In this document: positions 52,859 to 61,955 of the stretch, piece by piece | How positions within the stretch are numbered: the first letter of the stretch is position 1 | Layout of the letters: every line of letters begins with the position of its first letter | DNA from: Nocardiopsis sp. TSRI0078 | GTDB taxonomy: Bacteria; Actinomycetota; Actinomycetes; Streptosporangiales; Streptosporangiaceae | Reading direction: 5' to 3' | Length of the DNA stretch: 64,000 bases | Assembly: GCF_001905145.1 (NCBI RefSeq) | Contig: NZ_LWLB01000001.1 | Coordinates: 558,001-622,000 of the forward strand | The notes under the pieces: model-generated | Told to the model about the DNA's origin: nothing | What the model saw: the letters and a program-made list of their open reading frames with translations, nothing else | Database searches by the model: none | Program-made: the position numbers and the translations under genes

Positions 52859-54039
52859 GTGGGACCACAGGAGACCAACCGAATCTCGGGGCGTGCGCTG
52901 TTGCGCCAGGTCAAACAGGGGTTGTCCCAGTACCAGGAGCCGGTGCGCCGGACCGGACGGTCGATCTCCGTCATCCGGTTCGAGCCGGTTCGGGGACTCG
53001 ATGCGCAGACCCGGGTGAAGCTGGAGGCCTCACGTGTGTCCGCGAACCAGAAGTTGAAGAACTTCTCCTCCATGGGCTTCGGGACCAAGGACGTCCACCT
53101 ACCTCATAACGTCGACCCCGGGCGCTTTCACGAGGAGATCCTGAAAGCGAACGAGGACCCGAACTCCCTCGGGATCATCGTGCAGTTCCCGCCTCCTCGG
53201 ACCCTTCTTCCGTACGTGCAGGACATCGACCCTCGCAAGGACATCGACGGGCTGCTGGGAGCACGGTCGCAGCAGCGGGCGTGCGCGACGGCCGACGGGA
53301 TCACCCGGGTCGCCCTCCCGTATGCGCGCGATGGTGCGGAGGTGTCCGTGATCGGATCGAAGGGCTTCGTGGGCGGCGGTGTGGTCCGTTTGTTGAACGA
53401 CCAGGGAATCGAGCCGGTCTGCCTGGACTACGGGGACGACCTCTCGCGAGCGCGGCAGTCGGACGTGATCATCAGCGTCACGGGTTCCCCGGGCATCATC
53501 GGACGCGACATCATCGCCGACCACCACCGGGCGGTCATCGACTCCGGCTTCGTTCCGAGGGGGACGGCACCGTCCAGGGCGACGCGCGGCACGATGCCTA
53601 CGACGTTCCTCAGCGCATCACCCCCGTACCAGGCGGAATCGGTCCTGTCGAGATGGCCGTGCTCATCGAACGCGGCGTCCAGGCGGAGGTGGACCCCCGG
53701 CTGAAGAGCTGGAGCTTCGATGGGAACGAGGTGACCGCCGGGCAGCGGGTCGGACGCGGTTCGGAAGAGCAGTCCAGGGAACGCGTCAAAGTGGGTTCCA
53801 GGCTCGGCAGAGACCCCGAGGAGCCGTCCGAGAGCCGGAACACGCAGGGCAAGCCACCGTCCGGCATGTCCAGAGCCGCGCGCATCGCCCAACGTGGACA
53901 GCTCCCGTCCGGCATGTCCAGAGCCGCGCGCATCGCCCAACGTGGACGGCTCCCGTCCGGTACGGAATCGCAGAACACCGGAAGTGCACCGGGACCAAGC
54001 AGTGACTCACCAGGCGGTGACGGCGGCAGGGAACTCTGA
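52859..54039 (+). CDS. FolD-like (methylene-THF dehydrogenase/cyclohydrolase fold) protein with zeta-type SRAARIAQ tail; apparent -1 frameshift
   Basis: From GTG 52859 the first frame (to 53704) gives a FolD-like N-domain (ISGRALLRQVKQGLS, ANQKLKNFSSMGF keeping the catalytic Lys but with Ser for the usual Tyr, LGIIVQFPPPRTLLP, RKDIDGL) and NAD(P) domain (VSVIGSKGFVGGGVVRLL, VIISVTGSPGIIG, AVIDSGFVPRG). The required end ITPVPGGIGPVEMAVLIERG lies in the next frame; the switch is at GAGGGGGAC near 53562 and needs a -1 slip or one extra G. After the fold come about 65 residues and the SRAARIAQ repeats ending SQNTGSAPGPSSDSPGG, as in the zeta toxin. Unlike housekeeping FolD, it has an altered active site and an unrelated tail. 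Confidence 0.7.
53869..53964 (+). repeat. Two tandem 48-bp SRAARIAQ repeats
   Basis: Units at 53869 and 53917 (TCCAGAGCCGCGCGCATCGC plus 28 bases) match those at 17481-17624 with only a few differences per unit, including silent positions, so they share recent DNA ancestry and not just protein-level selection. Confidence 0.9.
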
Positions 54040-54058
54040 GTAGCCCTTCGGTGGCTAC
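54040..54058 (+). terminator. Hairpin shared by both tail genes
   Basis: GTAGCC pairs with GGCTAC across CTTCGGT, starting at the last base of the stop of the FolD-like gene. The equivalent place after the zeta toxin (17707-17727) has GCAGCC/GGCTAC, followed in both by CCATCGG(A/G)TCGGGTGGGCGG. Confidence 0.6.
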
Positions 54059-54247
54059 CCATCGGGTCGGGTGGGCGGCCACCGCGTGACGGTTCCGACG
54101 CGGCTTCGAACAAGTCCGGCCCATGTGAACACAGGGATCTACCGGAGCGGGACTCCCCGTTCCCGACCCTCCCGGGAGCTCGCAACGGGAACCGTCCTGG
54201 GGCCTTGGAGCGCTCGGGTCGCGTTGGACGTGGAGGCCTGAGGGGTG

Positions 54248-55462
54248 ATGGTCGTGGATGATGACGGGCGGGTCGGCGCTGGAGAGATCGCGGAACGGGT
54301 GCGCAGCGGCCAGGTCAGTGCCGTGACGGTGGTCGAGGCGACCCTGGAGGCCGTCGAACGGGTCGACTCCGGGATCAAGGCGTTCCGTGAGGTGTGGTCG
54401 GACACCGCCAGGGAGCACGCGTCAGACGTCGACGAGGCCGTCGCCGGGGGGAAGTACCTTCCCCTCGCCGGAGTCCCGTTGGCCGTGAAGGCGTCCGAGG
54501 GGATCGGATCACTCCAGGCCCGGAAGTTGCTCGAAGCCGGGGCGGTACCCATCGGCCCGACCTCGGTTCCCGGCCCCGGCACGGAGTGGAAGACCTGGGG
54601 TACGACAGACCGGGGAAGGACCGTCAATCCCTGGCGGGCGGACGCCACCCCCGGTGGCTCGTCGGCGGGCTCGGCGGCCGCCGTCGCGGCGGGGATGGTG
54701 CCGTTGGCGACGGCGAGTGACGGGGCCGGATCCACCCGGATACCGGCGGCCTGGTGCGGTGTGGTCGGCTACAAACCCACCACCGGTCTGCTGCCCGCCC
54801 GGGACAGAGCCGGGCTCGGGCTCGGCGGGCCCGTCACCCGGTCCGTTGCCGACGTGGAGCTCTACCGGTCGGTCGTACTGGGATCGGAGCCCGCACCGCC
54901 TCTGTCCCGGCCACTGCGTGCGGCGTGGTCTCCGACGCTCGGCTTCAACGAGGTGGACCCGGAGGTCGCCCGGGTCGTGGACCGCGCCGTGCGGAGGTGG
55001 GCGGATGGTGGCCGAGTGTCGTTGCAGGAGGTGGACCTGATACTGACCGACCCCGCCGCGAGTTGGCTCGCCAAGCGGAGGAAGGGGCCGGACACCACGG
55101 TTCGGGACGACGACGCCGCCAATCGCGCCGCGCTCGACGACCTGTTCGGTTCCGTGGACCTGTTGGTCACCCCGAGCACCCCGAACCTGCCACACGGGCA
55201 CGAAGGCCCTGGGAAGGTGATGAGCGTCGGGTTCACCTGGCTGTTCAACATCACCGGGCACCCGGCGATCAGCCTGCCCGGTGGACTGTCCGCCGGTGGA
55301 CTGCCTGTCGGTGTGCAACTGGTCGCCGGTCACCACCGTGACGACATGCTGTTGGCTGCCGCGGCCGACTACGAGCGCAATGTCCCCTGGCCCTCCCTGC
55401 CCCCGGCGTGTTCTCACCAGTGTTGCATCAGGCAACGTCGCCCTGTCGACGACAGCGCGTAG
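54248..55462 (+). CDS. Amidase-signature family hydrolase
   Basis: 404 residues from ATG 54248 (a GTG directly before it is possible; GAGGGG upstream). Catalytic triad of the family is present: Lys in VPLAVKASEG, cis-Ser in TPGGSSAGSAAAVAAG and the nucleophile Ser in ASDGAGSTRIPAAWCGVVGYKP, where the usual GGSIR is GAGSTR. At 404 residues it is shorter than most (450-500), with the missing part in the middle. Hydrolyses an amide; substrate unknown. The 3' end overlaps a small gene on the other strand. It follows the FolD-like gene by about 200 bp. Confidence 0.85.
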   Translation: MVVDDDGRVGAGEIAERVRSGQVSAVTVVEATLEAVERVDSGIKAFREVWSDTAREHASDVDEAVAGGKYLPLAGVPLAVKASEGIGSLQARKLLEAGAVPIGPTSVPGPGTEWKTWGTTDRGRTVNPWRADATPGGSSAGSAAAVAAGMVPLATASDGAGSTRIPAAWCGVVGYKPTTGLLPARDRAGLGLGGPVTRSVADVELYRSVVLGSEPAPPLSRPLRAAWSPTLGFNEVDPEVARVVDRAVRRWADGGRVSLQEVDLILTDPAASWLAKRRKGPDTTVRDDDAANRAALDDLFGSVDLLVTPSTPNLPHGHEGPGKVMSVGFTWLFNITGHPAISLPGGLSAGGLPVGVQLVAGHHRDDMLLAAAADYERNVPWPSLPPACSHQCCIRQRRPVDDSA

Positions 55463-55665
55463 GCCGCCGATCGTCGGCGTAACGGTCGAGCCAGATGATG
55501 TAGTGGTGGATCATGCCGTCCTTCTCCTCGTGGCCGGCGTGTCTGGAGGCCGCCGGTGTCGCCGTGCCAGTGCAGGCGCAGCTCCGGGTCCACGTTCTGG
55601 AGGGCGTCGACGACCGCCTGCTCGTCGGGCCTCCCGGCGACCAGGGCCACCGCGTCGTAACTCAA
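55428..55665 (-). pseudogene. Small unknown gene with apparent frameshift
   Basis: From TTG 55665 (GGAGAGCCG upstream) the frame reads MSYDAVALVAGRPDEQAVVD, then DPELRLHWHGD with natural composition, and then turns Arg/Pro-rich. From that point the natural sequence continues in another frame (HEEKDGMIHHYIIWLDRYAD, ending at TGA 55428). One base lost around 55560-55575 would explain it. It lies on the strand of, and just upstream in coordinates of, the VWA cassette, convergent with the amidase. Function unknown. Confidence 0.45.
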
Positions 55666-55723
55666 CGGCTCTCCGGTGGCGGCCGGGGACGGGCGGGGAC
55701 CGCCACGGCCCCGCCCGCCCGGA

Positions 55724-56890
55724 TCAGGCGTCCTGGTGCTTTTCCACCCAGGACGTGAGGGGCTGCCCCTGGATGGCCGCCGCCATCAGCTCGGGGAACG
55801 CGTCCGGCGTGCAGGCGAACGCGGGCACCCCCATCTCGGCGAGCGCGGACGCGTTCCGCCGGTCGTAGAACGGCGCTCCCTCGTCCGAGAGGGCCAGCAG
55901 CACCACCACTTGGACGCCGGCCGCCTGCATCGCGGCCACCCTCCTGAGCATCTCCTCTCGGACACCGCCCTCGTACAGGTCGCTGATCAGCACGAAGACC
56001 GAGTCGTTCGGCTTGCTGATCAGCCCCTGGCAGTAGGCGATGGCCTTGTTGATGTGCGTGCCGCCGCCCAACTGGGTGCCGAACAGCACCTCGACCGGGT
56101 CGGTGAGCTGCTCGGTCAGGTCCACCACCGCGGTGTCGAACACGACCAGGGACGTGCGCAGGGTCTTCATCGAGGCCAGGACCGCGCCGAACACGCTCGC
56201 GTAGACCACGGAGGAGGCCATGGAGCCGCTCTGGTCGATCGCCAGCACCACGTCCTTTTGCACCCCGCGGCTGCGGCGCCCGTAGCCCACCAGGGTCTGC
56301 GGCACGATCGTGCCGTGCTCGGGGAGGTAGTGGGCCAGGTTGCGGCGGATGGTCGCGTTCCAGTCGATGTCGGCCGCCCGGCGCGGCCGGTGCGTGCGGG
56401 CCGACCGGTCGATCGCCCCCTGCACCAGGGACCGCGTCTTCTGCGCCACCCGGCGCTCCAGGTCGTCGACCACCCGGCGCACCACGGCGCGGGCGGACTC
56501 GCGGGCCTGGTCGGGCATCACCCGGTTGAGGGAGAGGAGGGTTCCGACGAGGTGCACGTCCGGCTCGACGGCCTCCATCATCTCCGGTTCCAGGAGGAGC
56601 TGGTGCAGGCCCAGCCGGTCCATGGCGTCCTTCTGCATCACCTGCACCACGGAGGACGGGAAGTACTCCCGGATGTCACCCAGCCAGCGCGCCACGCGGG
56701 GCGCCGAACCGCCGAGGCCGGCGGAGCGCTCGCCGCCGGACGGTCCGCCTCCGGAGCCGTCGCCCCGGTTGTACAGCGCCTCCAGGGCCGCGTCCGTCCC
56801 CTGGTCGGCGGTGCTGAGCCCGGAGGGGCACCGCGCCTCCCGGCCCAGCACCAGCCGCCAGCGGCGCTCACGTTCGTCCACGGCGTTCAA
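55724..56890 (-). CDS. VWA-domain protein of the MoxR/DUF5682 cassette
   Basis: 388 residues from TTG 56890, which overlaps the preceding stop (TTGA) and has GGAAGGAG 6 bases upstream. N-terminal helical half (1-190), then a von Willebrand factor A domain with MIDAS VVLAIDQSGSMASS near residue 215, a Thr in GTQLGGGTHINKAI and Asp in VLISDLYEGG. VWA proteins of this type are partners of MoxR AAA+ ATPases and use a bound metal to grip a client. Last gene of a five-gene coupled unit. Confidence 0.92.
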   Translation of the reverse strand: MNAVDERERRWRLVLGREARCPSGLSTADQGTDAALEALYNRGDGSGGGPSGGERSAGLGGSAPRVARWLGDIREYFPSSVVQVMQKDAMDRLGLHQLLLEPEMMEAVEPDVHLVGTLLSLNRVMPDQARESARAVVRRVVDDLERRVAQKTRSLVQGAIDRSARTHRPRRAADIDWNATIRRNLAHYLPEHGTIVPQTLVGYGRRSRGVQKDVVLAIDQSGSMASSVVYASVFGAVLASMKTLRTSLVVFDTAVVDLTEQLTDPVEVLFGTQLGGGTHINKAIAYCQGLISKPNDSVFVLISDLYEGGVREEMLRRVAAMQAAGVQVVVLLALSDEGAPFYDRRNASALAEMGVPAFACTPDAFPELMAAAIQGQPLTSWVEKHQDA

Positions 56891-59298
56891 CCGAGGCTCC
56901 TTCCGTCGGTGAGGATGGCCAGCGCGGTGGCCAGGGCCGGGGCCGCGCGTTCGGTGTCCACGTCCACGCGGACCGGGGCACCGCGGTCGGCGGCGGGCGC
57001 CGAGCCGAGCCGCAGGGCGGCCGCGCCGATCTCCTGGCGCTCGGGGCCGTTGAAGGCCCCGAAGGTGCGCCGCAGCAGCGGGAGCACGGCGGTGAACCGC
57101 TCCTCGGGCAGGGCGAGCAGCCAGGTGTCGATCAGCCCGAGCAGGTGCTCGTCGTGCACCAGGATCAGCCCGCTGCCCTGGAGGAACCCCTCCAGCCACG
57201 CGGCGGCCGAGGAGGGTTCGGCGCCCGGGGACATCGCCAGGCCGAGGCGGCGGCGCAGTTCGTCGGCCTCCAGCAGTCCGGCGTCGGACAGCATCCGGTT
57301 GACCCGTCCGGCGATCCGTCCGGGCAGGGTGTCCCGCTCGGCCAGGGCGACCAGGGCCGCGGTCCAGGCCCGGGCCCCCTCGCCCGCGAGGAGGGTGGCG
57401 GCGGTGTGCGTGGCGTCGATGAGCCCGACGAACTCCGCCGCCGCGTCGTCGTCCAGACCGTGCACGGCCGGGGCGAGTCCGACGCACACGCGCCGCAGGA
57501 TCTGCTCGGCGACCGTGTGCAGGTGGGCGCCGTCGGTACCGCGCACGTCCCCGTACCGGGCCGAGCGGGCCAGCGGGGGCAGCGCCGCCATCAGGTGGGT
57601 GACGTCGCTGTCGGTGGCCGCGCGGTCGGTGAGCAGGGACAGCACCCGGGGCAGGGCACCGCCCAGCTCCGCGAACAGGCACTGCTCGGTGAGGGAGGTC
57701 AGCGCGGGCAGGGCCGCGCTCTCGGCGAGGTCGGCCACCCTGGCCGTGGCCGCCGAGGCCACGGTGGTGCCCCACCGGCTGGCCTCGATCAGCGCCACGT
57801 CCATGTCCGGGTCCCAGCGCAGCCGCCACGACTCCCGGAAGGTGCCCTTCTGCCCGCCCCCGGGCGAGCGGGGAACGCCCCACTCGACGCCGAGCAGCCG
57901 CAGCCGGTGCAGCAGCACGCTGCGTTCGCGCTGGCCGTCCTTGCGCAGGTCCAGGTCGAGGTCGCGGTCGAAGGGCTCGGCCTTGAGCCGCAGGCGCCTG
58001 CGGATCGCGATGAGGTCGCGCTGAAGCGGGACCATGGGCGTGGACGGGGGCACCGAGCCCATCCGCTCGCCGACGGCCATCCGGCGGTGGACGAGGGCGG
58101 CCCGCGTGGGCTCGCCCTCGCAGAGGACGGCGGTGAGCGCCTCGGCCACCTCGTCGAGTCCGGCGAGGGGGCGCCCGCGCAGCACGGCGAGGCTCTCGGC
58201 CAGCCGCACGCCCTCGATGACGTGGGAGGAGGACACCGACAGCCCCTCCTCGCGGAGCATGCGGGCGGCGTCGGTCAGCCACCGGTGCACCGGCAGGTCG
58301 GGCGCGGTGAACAGGTGGTGGTACCAGCCGGGTGCGGCCACGCCGGCGCCGTAGCCGCTGGCGGAGGCCAGGCGCCCGTGGGTCCACGGAACCCAGGTGG
58401 CGGTGACCTTCGCCTTGGGCAGGCCCCTGAGCAGGGCGGTGTCGTCCTTGACGGAGTGGTCGGCCAGGTCGCGCAGCGCGGGGGCGTGCCAGGCGCCGCA
58501 GACCACGGCGATCCGCTCGTGCCCCTCCTTGAGGGTGGCGCGCAGGGTCTGGCGCATGTACGCCTCCCGGCGCGCGTCCCTTCCCCGTTCGGGCCCGGAC
58601 TCGGCGCGGACGGCGGCCATGGCGTCGGCGATCGCGGGGAACGGTGAGGGCTCCCCGTCGCGGCGCTGCTCGATGACGTCGTCCCACCAGCGTTCGGCGT
58701 CGTCGTAGCCCGCGGCCTCGGCGAGTACCCCGAGGGGGTCCAGCCGGACCCGCTCCGACTCGCCCACCTCACCGTTCCCGGTCTCCTCGGCGTCCGTTCC
58801 GTCGGCCGCACCGGTCCCCTCACCGGAATCCGTGCCCGGTCGGCCGTCCTGCTGTTCGGCCCGCTCCCCGGCGGCGCCGGGCCGGCCGTCCTCCTCCTCG
58901 GCCCGGCGCCGCTCCTCGGCCTCGGCGACGCGCTCGGCGAGGGTGTGCGCGGCGGGAAGGTCGCAAAAGCGCACCCGTACGCCGTTCTCCACCGCGTAGC
59001 GCAGCGCCTCCCACTCCGGGGAGAAGCCAGCGAAGGGCCAGAACGCCCAACCCGCGTCCGTCCGCGCTCCGTTCCCTTCCCCCTTGGGCGTGTCGGCGAG
59101 GTAGGCCAGCAGTGCCACGGGCGGCTCCAGCTCGCCCACCAGGGAGGTGAGGGCGTCCGCCTCCGGCGGCCCCTCGATCAGCACGGCGTCGGGCTTGATC
59201 TCCTCCAGGGCCGCCCGGACGGCCCGGGCCGACCCCGGGCCGTGGTGCCGCACGCCCAGGACGTGCAGCCCGCTCGTGTCCAGTCGGGATCGGCCCAT
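56887..59298 (-). CDS. DUF5682 family protein
   Basis: 803 residues. ATG 59298 overlaps the MoxR stop (ATGA). N-terminal part: LHVLGVRHHGPGSARAVRAA and DAVLIEGPPEADALTSLVGE, a start seen in DUF5682 and related to the TraB/PrgY-like fold in which such His and Glu residues are conserved; IAVVCGAWHAPAL follows near residue 290. An acidic linker (about 130-190) and a helical C-terminal half complete it. DUF5682 occurs almost only with the MoxR/VWA/SWIM genes found here. Activity is unknown; a peptidase- or erythromycin-esterase-like role has been guessed for the fold. Confidence 0.88.
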   Translation of the reverse strand: MGRSRLDTSGLHVLGVRHHGPGSARAVRAALEEIKPDAVLIEGPPEADALTSLVGELEPPVALLAYLADTPKGEGNGARTDAGWAFWPFAGFSPEWEALRYAVENGVRVRFCDLPAAHTLAERVAEAEERRRAEEEDGRPGAAGERAEQQDGRPGTDSGEGTGAADGTDAEETGNGEVGESERVRLDPLGVLAEAAGYDDAERWWDDVIEQRRDGEPSPFPAIADAMAAVRAESGPERGRDARREAYMRQTLRATLKEGHERIAVVCGAWHAPALRDLADHSVKDDTALLRGLPKAKVTATWVPWTHGRLASASGYGAGVAAPGWYHHLFTAPDLPVHRWLTDAARMLREEGLSVSSSHVIEGVRLAESLAVLRGRPLAGLDEVAEALTAVLCEGEPTRAALVHRRMAVGERMGSVPPSTPMVPLQRDLIAIRRRLRLKAEPFDRDLDLDLRKDGQRERSVLLHRLRLLGVEWGVPRSPGGGQKGTFRESWRLRWDPDMDVALIEASRWGTTVASAATARVADLAESAALPALTSLTEQCLFAELGGALPRVLSLLTDRAATDSDVTHLMAALPPLARSARYGDVRGTDGAHLHTVAEQILRRVCVGLAPAVHGLDDDAAAEFVGLIDATHTAATLLAGEGARAWTAALVALAERDTLPGRIAGRVNRMLSDAGLLEADELRRRLGLAMSPGAEPSSAAAWLEGFLQGSGLILVHDEHLLGLIDTWLLALPEERFTAVLPLLRRTFGAFNGPERQEIGAAALRLGSAPAADRGAPVRVDVDTERAAPALATALAILTDGRSLG

Positions 59299-60413
59299 CA
59301 GGCGCCCACCTCGCGGCAGGCGCGGTAGAACTCGCCCCAGCCGTCGCGTCCGCGCGCGACGGTCTCCAGGTACTCGCGCCAGACCACGCCGTCGGACACC
59401 CGGTCCTGGACGACGGCGCCCTGGATGCCGGCGGCCACGTCGGCCGGACGCAGCCGCCCGTCACCGAAGTGCGCGGCCAGCGCGATGCCGTTGGTGATCA
59501 CCGAGATCGCCTCGGCGGTGCTCAGCGTGCCGCTGGGCGACTTGACCTTGGTGCCGTTGTCCTCGGTCACCCCCGAGCGCAGCTCGCGAAAGACCGTGAC
59601 CACCCGCTGGATCTCGGTGAGGCTGGTGGGTACCTCGGGCAGTTCCAGGGACCGGCCGAGCTGCTCCACCCGCTGGGTGACGATGCGGACCTCGTCCTCG
59701 GCGCTGTCGGGCACGGGCAGCACCACGGTGTTGAACCGGCGGCGCAGCGCGCTGGACAGGTCGTTGACGCCCCGGTCGCGGTCGTTGGCGGTGGCGATGA
59801 TGTTGAACCCGCGCTGGGCCTGCACCTCGATACCCAGCTCGGCCACGGGCAGGGCCTTCTCCGACAGCACGGTGATGAGTCCGTCCTGGACGTCGGAGGG
59901 CATGCGGGTGAGCTCCTCGATACGGCCGATGGAGCCGCGTGCCATGGCGGTCATGACCGGACTGGGCACCATGGCCGCCTCGGAGGGGCCCTCGGCGAGC
60001 AGCCGCGCGTAGTTCCAGCCGTAGCGGACGGCCTCCTCCGAGGTTCCGGCGGTGCCCTGGACGAGCAGGGTGGAGTCACCGGAGATCGCGGCGGCCAGGT
60101 GCTCGGACAGCCAGGTCTTGGCGGTGCCGGGGACGCCGATGAGCAGCAGCGCCCGGTCGGTGGCCAGGGTCGCCACGGCGACCTCGACGACGCGGCGCGC
60201 GCCGATGTACTTGGGGGTGATCTCGGTGCCGTCGGGCAGGGTGGCTCCCAGCAGGTACTGGGTGACCGCCCACGGGGAGAGCCGCCAGCCCGGGGGCCGC
60301 TGCCGGTCGTCGATCTCGGCCAGCGCCTCGATCTCGGCGGCGTAGGTCTGCTCCGCGTGCGGGCGCAGGGCCTGTGCGGCGTCGGTCCGGATGGAAGGGG
60401 CGGAGGTGGTCAA
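59298..60413 (-). CDS. MoxR-family AAA+ ATPase
   Basis: 371 residues from TTG 60413, which begins right after the TAG of the previous gene, with GGGAG upstream. Walker A GVPGTAKTW near residue 95, a Walker B place reading IGRIEELTRM, sensor 1 NIIATANDRDRG and arginine finger region SSALRRRFN. MoxR ATPases work as chaperones with VWA proteins to remodel client proteins or insert metals. In this cassette the client may be one of the DUF proteins. Confidence 0.93.
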   Translation of the reverse strand: MTTSAPSIRTDAAQALRPHAEQTYAAEIEALAEIDDRQRPPGWRLSPWAVTQYLLGATLPDGTEITPKYIGARRVVEVAVATLATDRALLLIGVPGTAKTWLSEHLAAAISGDSTLLVQGTAGTSEEAVRYGWNYARLLAEGPSEAAMVPSPVMTAMARGSIGRIEELTRMPSDVQDGLITVLSEKALPVAELGIEVQAQRGFNIIATANDRDRGVNDLSSALRRRFNTVVLPVPDSAEDEVRIVTQRVEQLGRSLELPEVPTSLTEIQRVVTVFRELRSGVTEDNGTKVKSPSGTLSTAEAISVITNGIALAAHFGDGRLRPADVAAGIQGAVVQDRVSDGVVWREYLETVARGRDGWGEFYRACREVGA

Positions 60414-61955
60414 CTAGAGCTCCCTGTGCATGTCGAGTCGGAACCGGAGGGTGTCCCGGAGCTGGAGGTAGGCGTCGGCGGAGGTGTCGATCGGGGGTTC
60501 GCCGGGCAGTTCGGCGACGTACTCCGGGGCCATGTGCGCGGCCGCGGCCTCGCAGAGCTCCCGATATCCGTGGTGGTCGTGTTTGCGGCCCTTGGTGAGC
60601 AGGCGTCCGACCACCCGCTCGCCCAGTTCCGGGGTCCAGGGCCCGCGTACGGCGTGCAGCAACTCGCCCCAGCGGACGAGGGGTGCGGCGTCGTCGAGAA
60701 CGCCGGACACGAGCCCGCAGCGCTCCCGCAGCGGCAGCAGTCCCAGCAGGTTCGCCAGCTGGAACAACTCGCCGGTGTTCGGGTGGCGCATGGTCTGGAC
60801 GCCGATCGTCCCGAGGGCGGCCTCGGCCCACTCCGCGTCCTGCTGGACCACCACGGCGTTGACGAGGGCTCCGAACAGCCGGTTGTTCCTGCCGTACCCG
60901 CCGGGCCCCTTCCTCGCCGCGGTGAGGACCCCGGCGGGGTCGGTACCGAGCAGCCCGGGCCACGCGTCCAGCGGTGTGTGGGTGACCAGCGCCCACATCC
61001 GCTCCTGCCTCTGGTTCGCGCTCTCGCTCCGGCCGTCGGATGCGGCCAGGGCGAGGTCACGGCGGACGGCGGGATCGTCGGTGCCGGCCGGGTCCATCCG
61101 AAGGATCCCGTCCGCGTCGAGCGAGGCGCTCCGCCGGACGCAGCCGCGCAGCCGTTCGGCGTGGGCACCGCCGGTCAGCCGTGTGAGCAGGGACAGCGCG
61201 CAGCCGCGCACGTTCGCGCTCCGGTCGTCCAGCGCCCCTTCGAGGAACTCCTCGTCCGCGGGGCCGAGCCCGGTGGCGAGTGTCTCCAGCAGGCGCCGGC
61301 GCAGCTCGGCCTTGGCCAGGCCCGGCCAGGCGGCGGCGAGGAGTGCACGGGCCCGGCCGGGGTCGGCGGCGCGCAGGGCCGCGAGGGCGCGGCGCCGCTC
61401 GCCGGGGGTGCCGCGTTCCCAGTCGCGTTCGCCGAACCGGTCGCCGGGGGCGGACTCGGCCAGCATGTAGGACCAGGAGGGGTTGAACCGGGCCATCCAG
61501 TGGCCGCGCGTACCGATGGCGGTGGCGAGCGCGGGGCGCAGCCGGCTGTCGCGCACGCCCTGGTCGAGGAGGGCGGGGACGCTGGAGTGCGCGGCGCGCC
61601 GTCCTCGGGCGGCCACCAGTTCCAGCCACTCGGGAAGGAGTTCGATCCGTTCCGTGAGGACGCGCTCCAGCCGGTCGGTGGCGGCCCGGCCGACCTCGGG
61701 GCGCTCGTCCTCGGTGTCGGGGGCGAGGGGCGCGGTCCCGGTGGCGGGGACGTATCCGGCCACGCGCCGGACGGCGGCCAGGGCGGCACGGTCCAGGAGG
61801 GCGCCGGCGCCCTCGGCCCCGGGGAGGTCGGGCAGGTCGGGGGTGTCGGGGACGGGGCGCCGGGAGGTGCCGACGAGGGCGGCGGAGACCAGGCGGTCCC
61901 AGGAGTCGGCGGGGGCCGGGGGGTCGGGGGATTCGGGGGCGCGGGTACCGGTCAC
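60414..61955 (-). CDS. DUF5691 family HEAT-like helical protein
   Basis: 513 residues from GTG 61955, overlapping the stop of the SWIM gene (GTGA). The start is WDRLVSAALVGTSRRPVP, the DUF5691 opening; then helical repeats with ARFNPSWSYMLA, RSANVRGCALSLLTRLT and RQERMWALVTHTPLDAWPGL. All-helical, no catalytic motif. It is probably a scaffold between the SWIM protein and the ATPase. Confidence 0.88.
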   Translation of the reverse strand: MTGTRAPESPDPPAPADSWDRLVSAALVGTSRRPVPDTPDLPDLPGAEGAGALLDRAALAAVRRVAGYVPATGTAPLAPDTEDERPEVGRAATDRLERVLTERIELLPEWLELVAARGRRAAHSSVPALLDQGVRDSRLRPALATAIGTRGHWMARFNPSWSYMLAESAPGDRFGERDWERGTPGERRRALAALRAADPGRARALLAAAWPGLAKAELRRRLLETLATGLGPADEEFLEGALDDRSANVRGCALSLLTRLTGGAHAERLRGCVRRSASLDADGILRMDPAGTDDPAVRRDLALAASDGRSESANQRQERMWALVTHTPLDAWPGLLGTDPAGVLTAARKGPGGYGRNNRLFGALVNAVVVQQDAEWAEAALGTIGVQTMRHPNTGELFQLANLLGLLPLRERCGLVSGVLDDAAPLVRWGELLHAVRGPWTPELGERVVGRLLTKGRKHDHHGYRELCEAAAAHMAPEYVAELPGEPPIDTSADAYLQLRDTLRFRLDMHREL

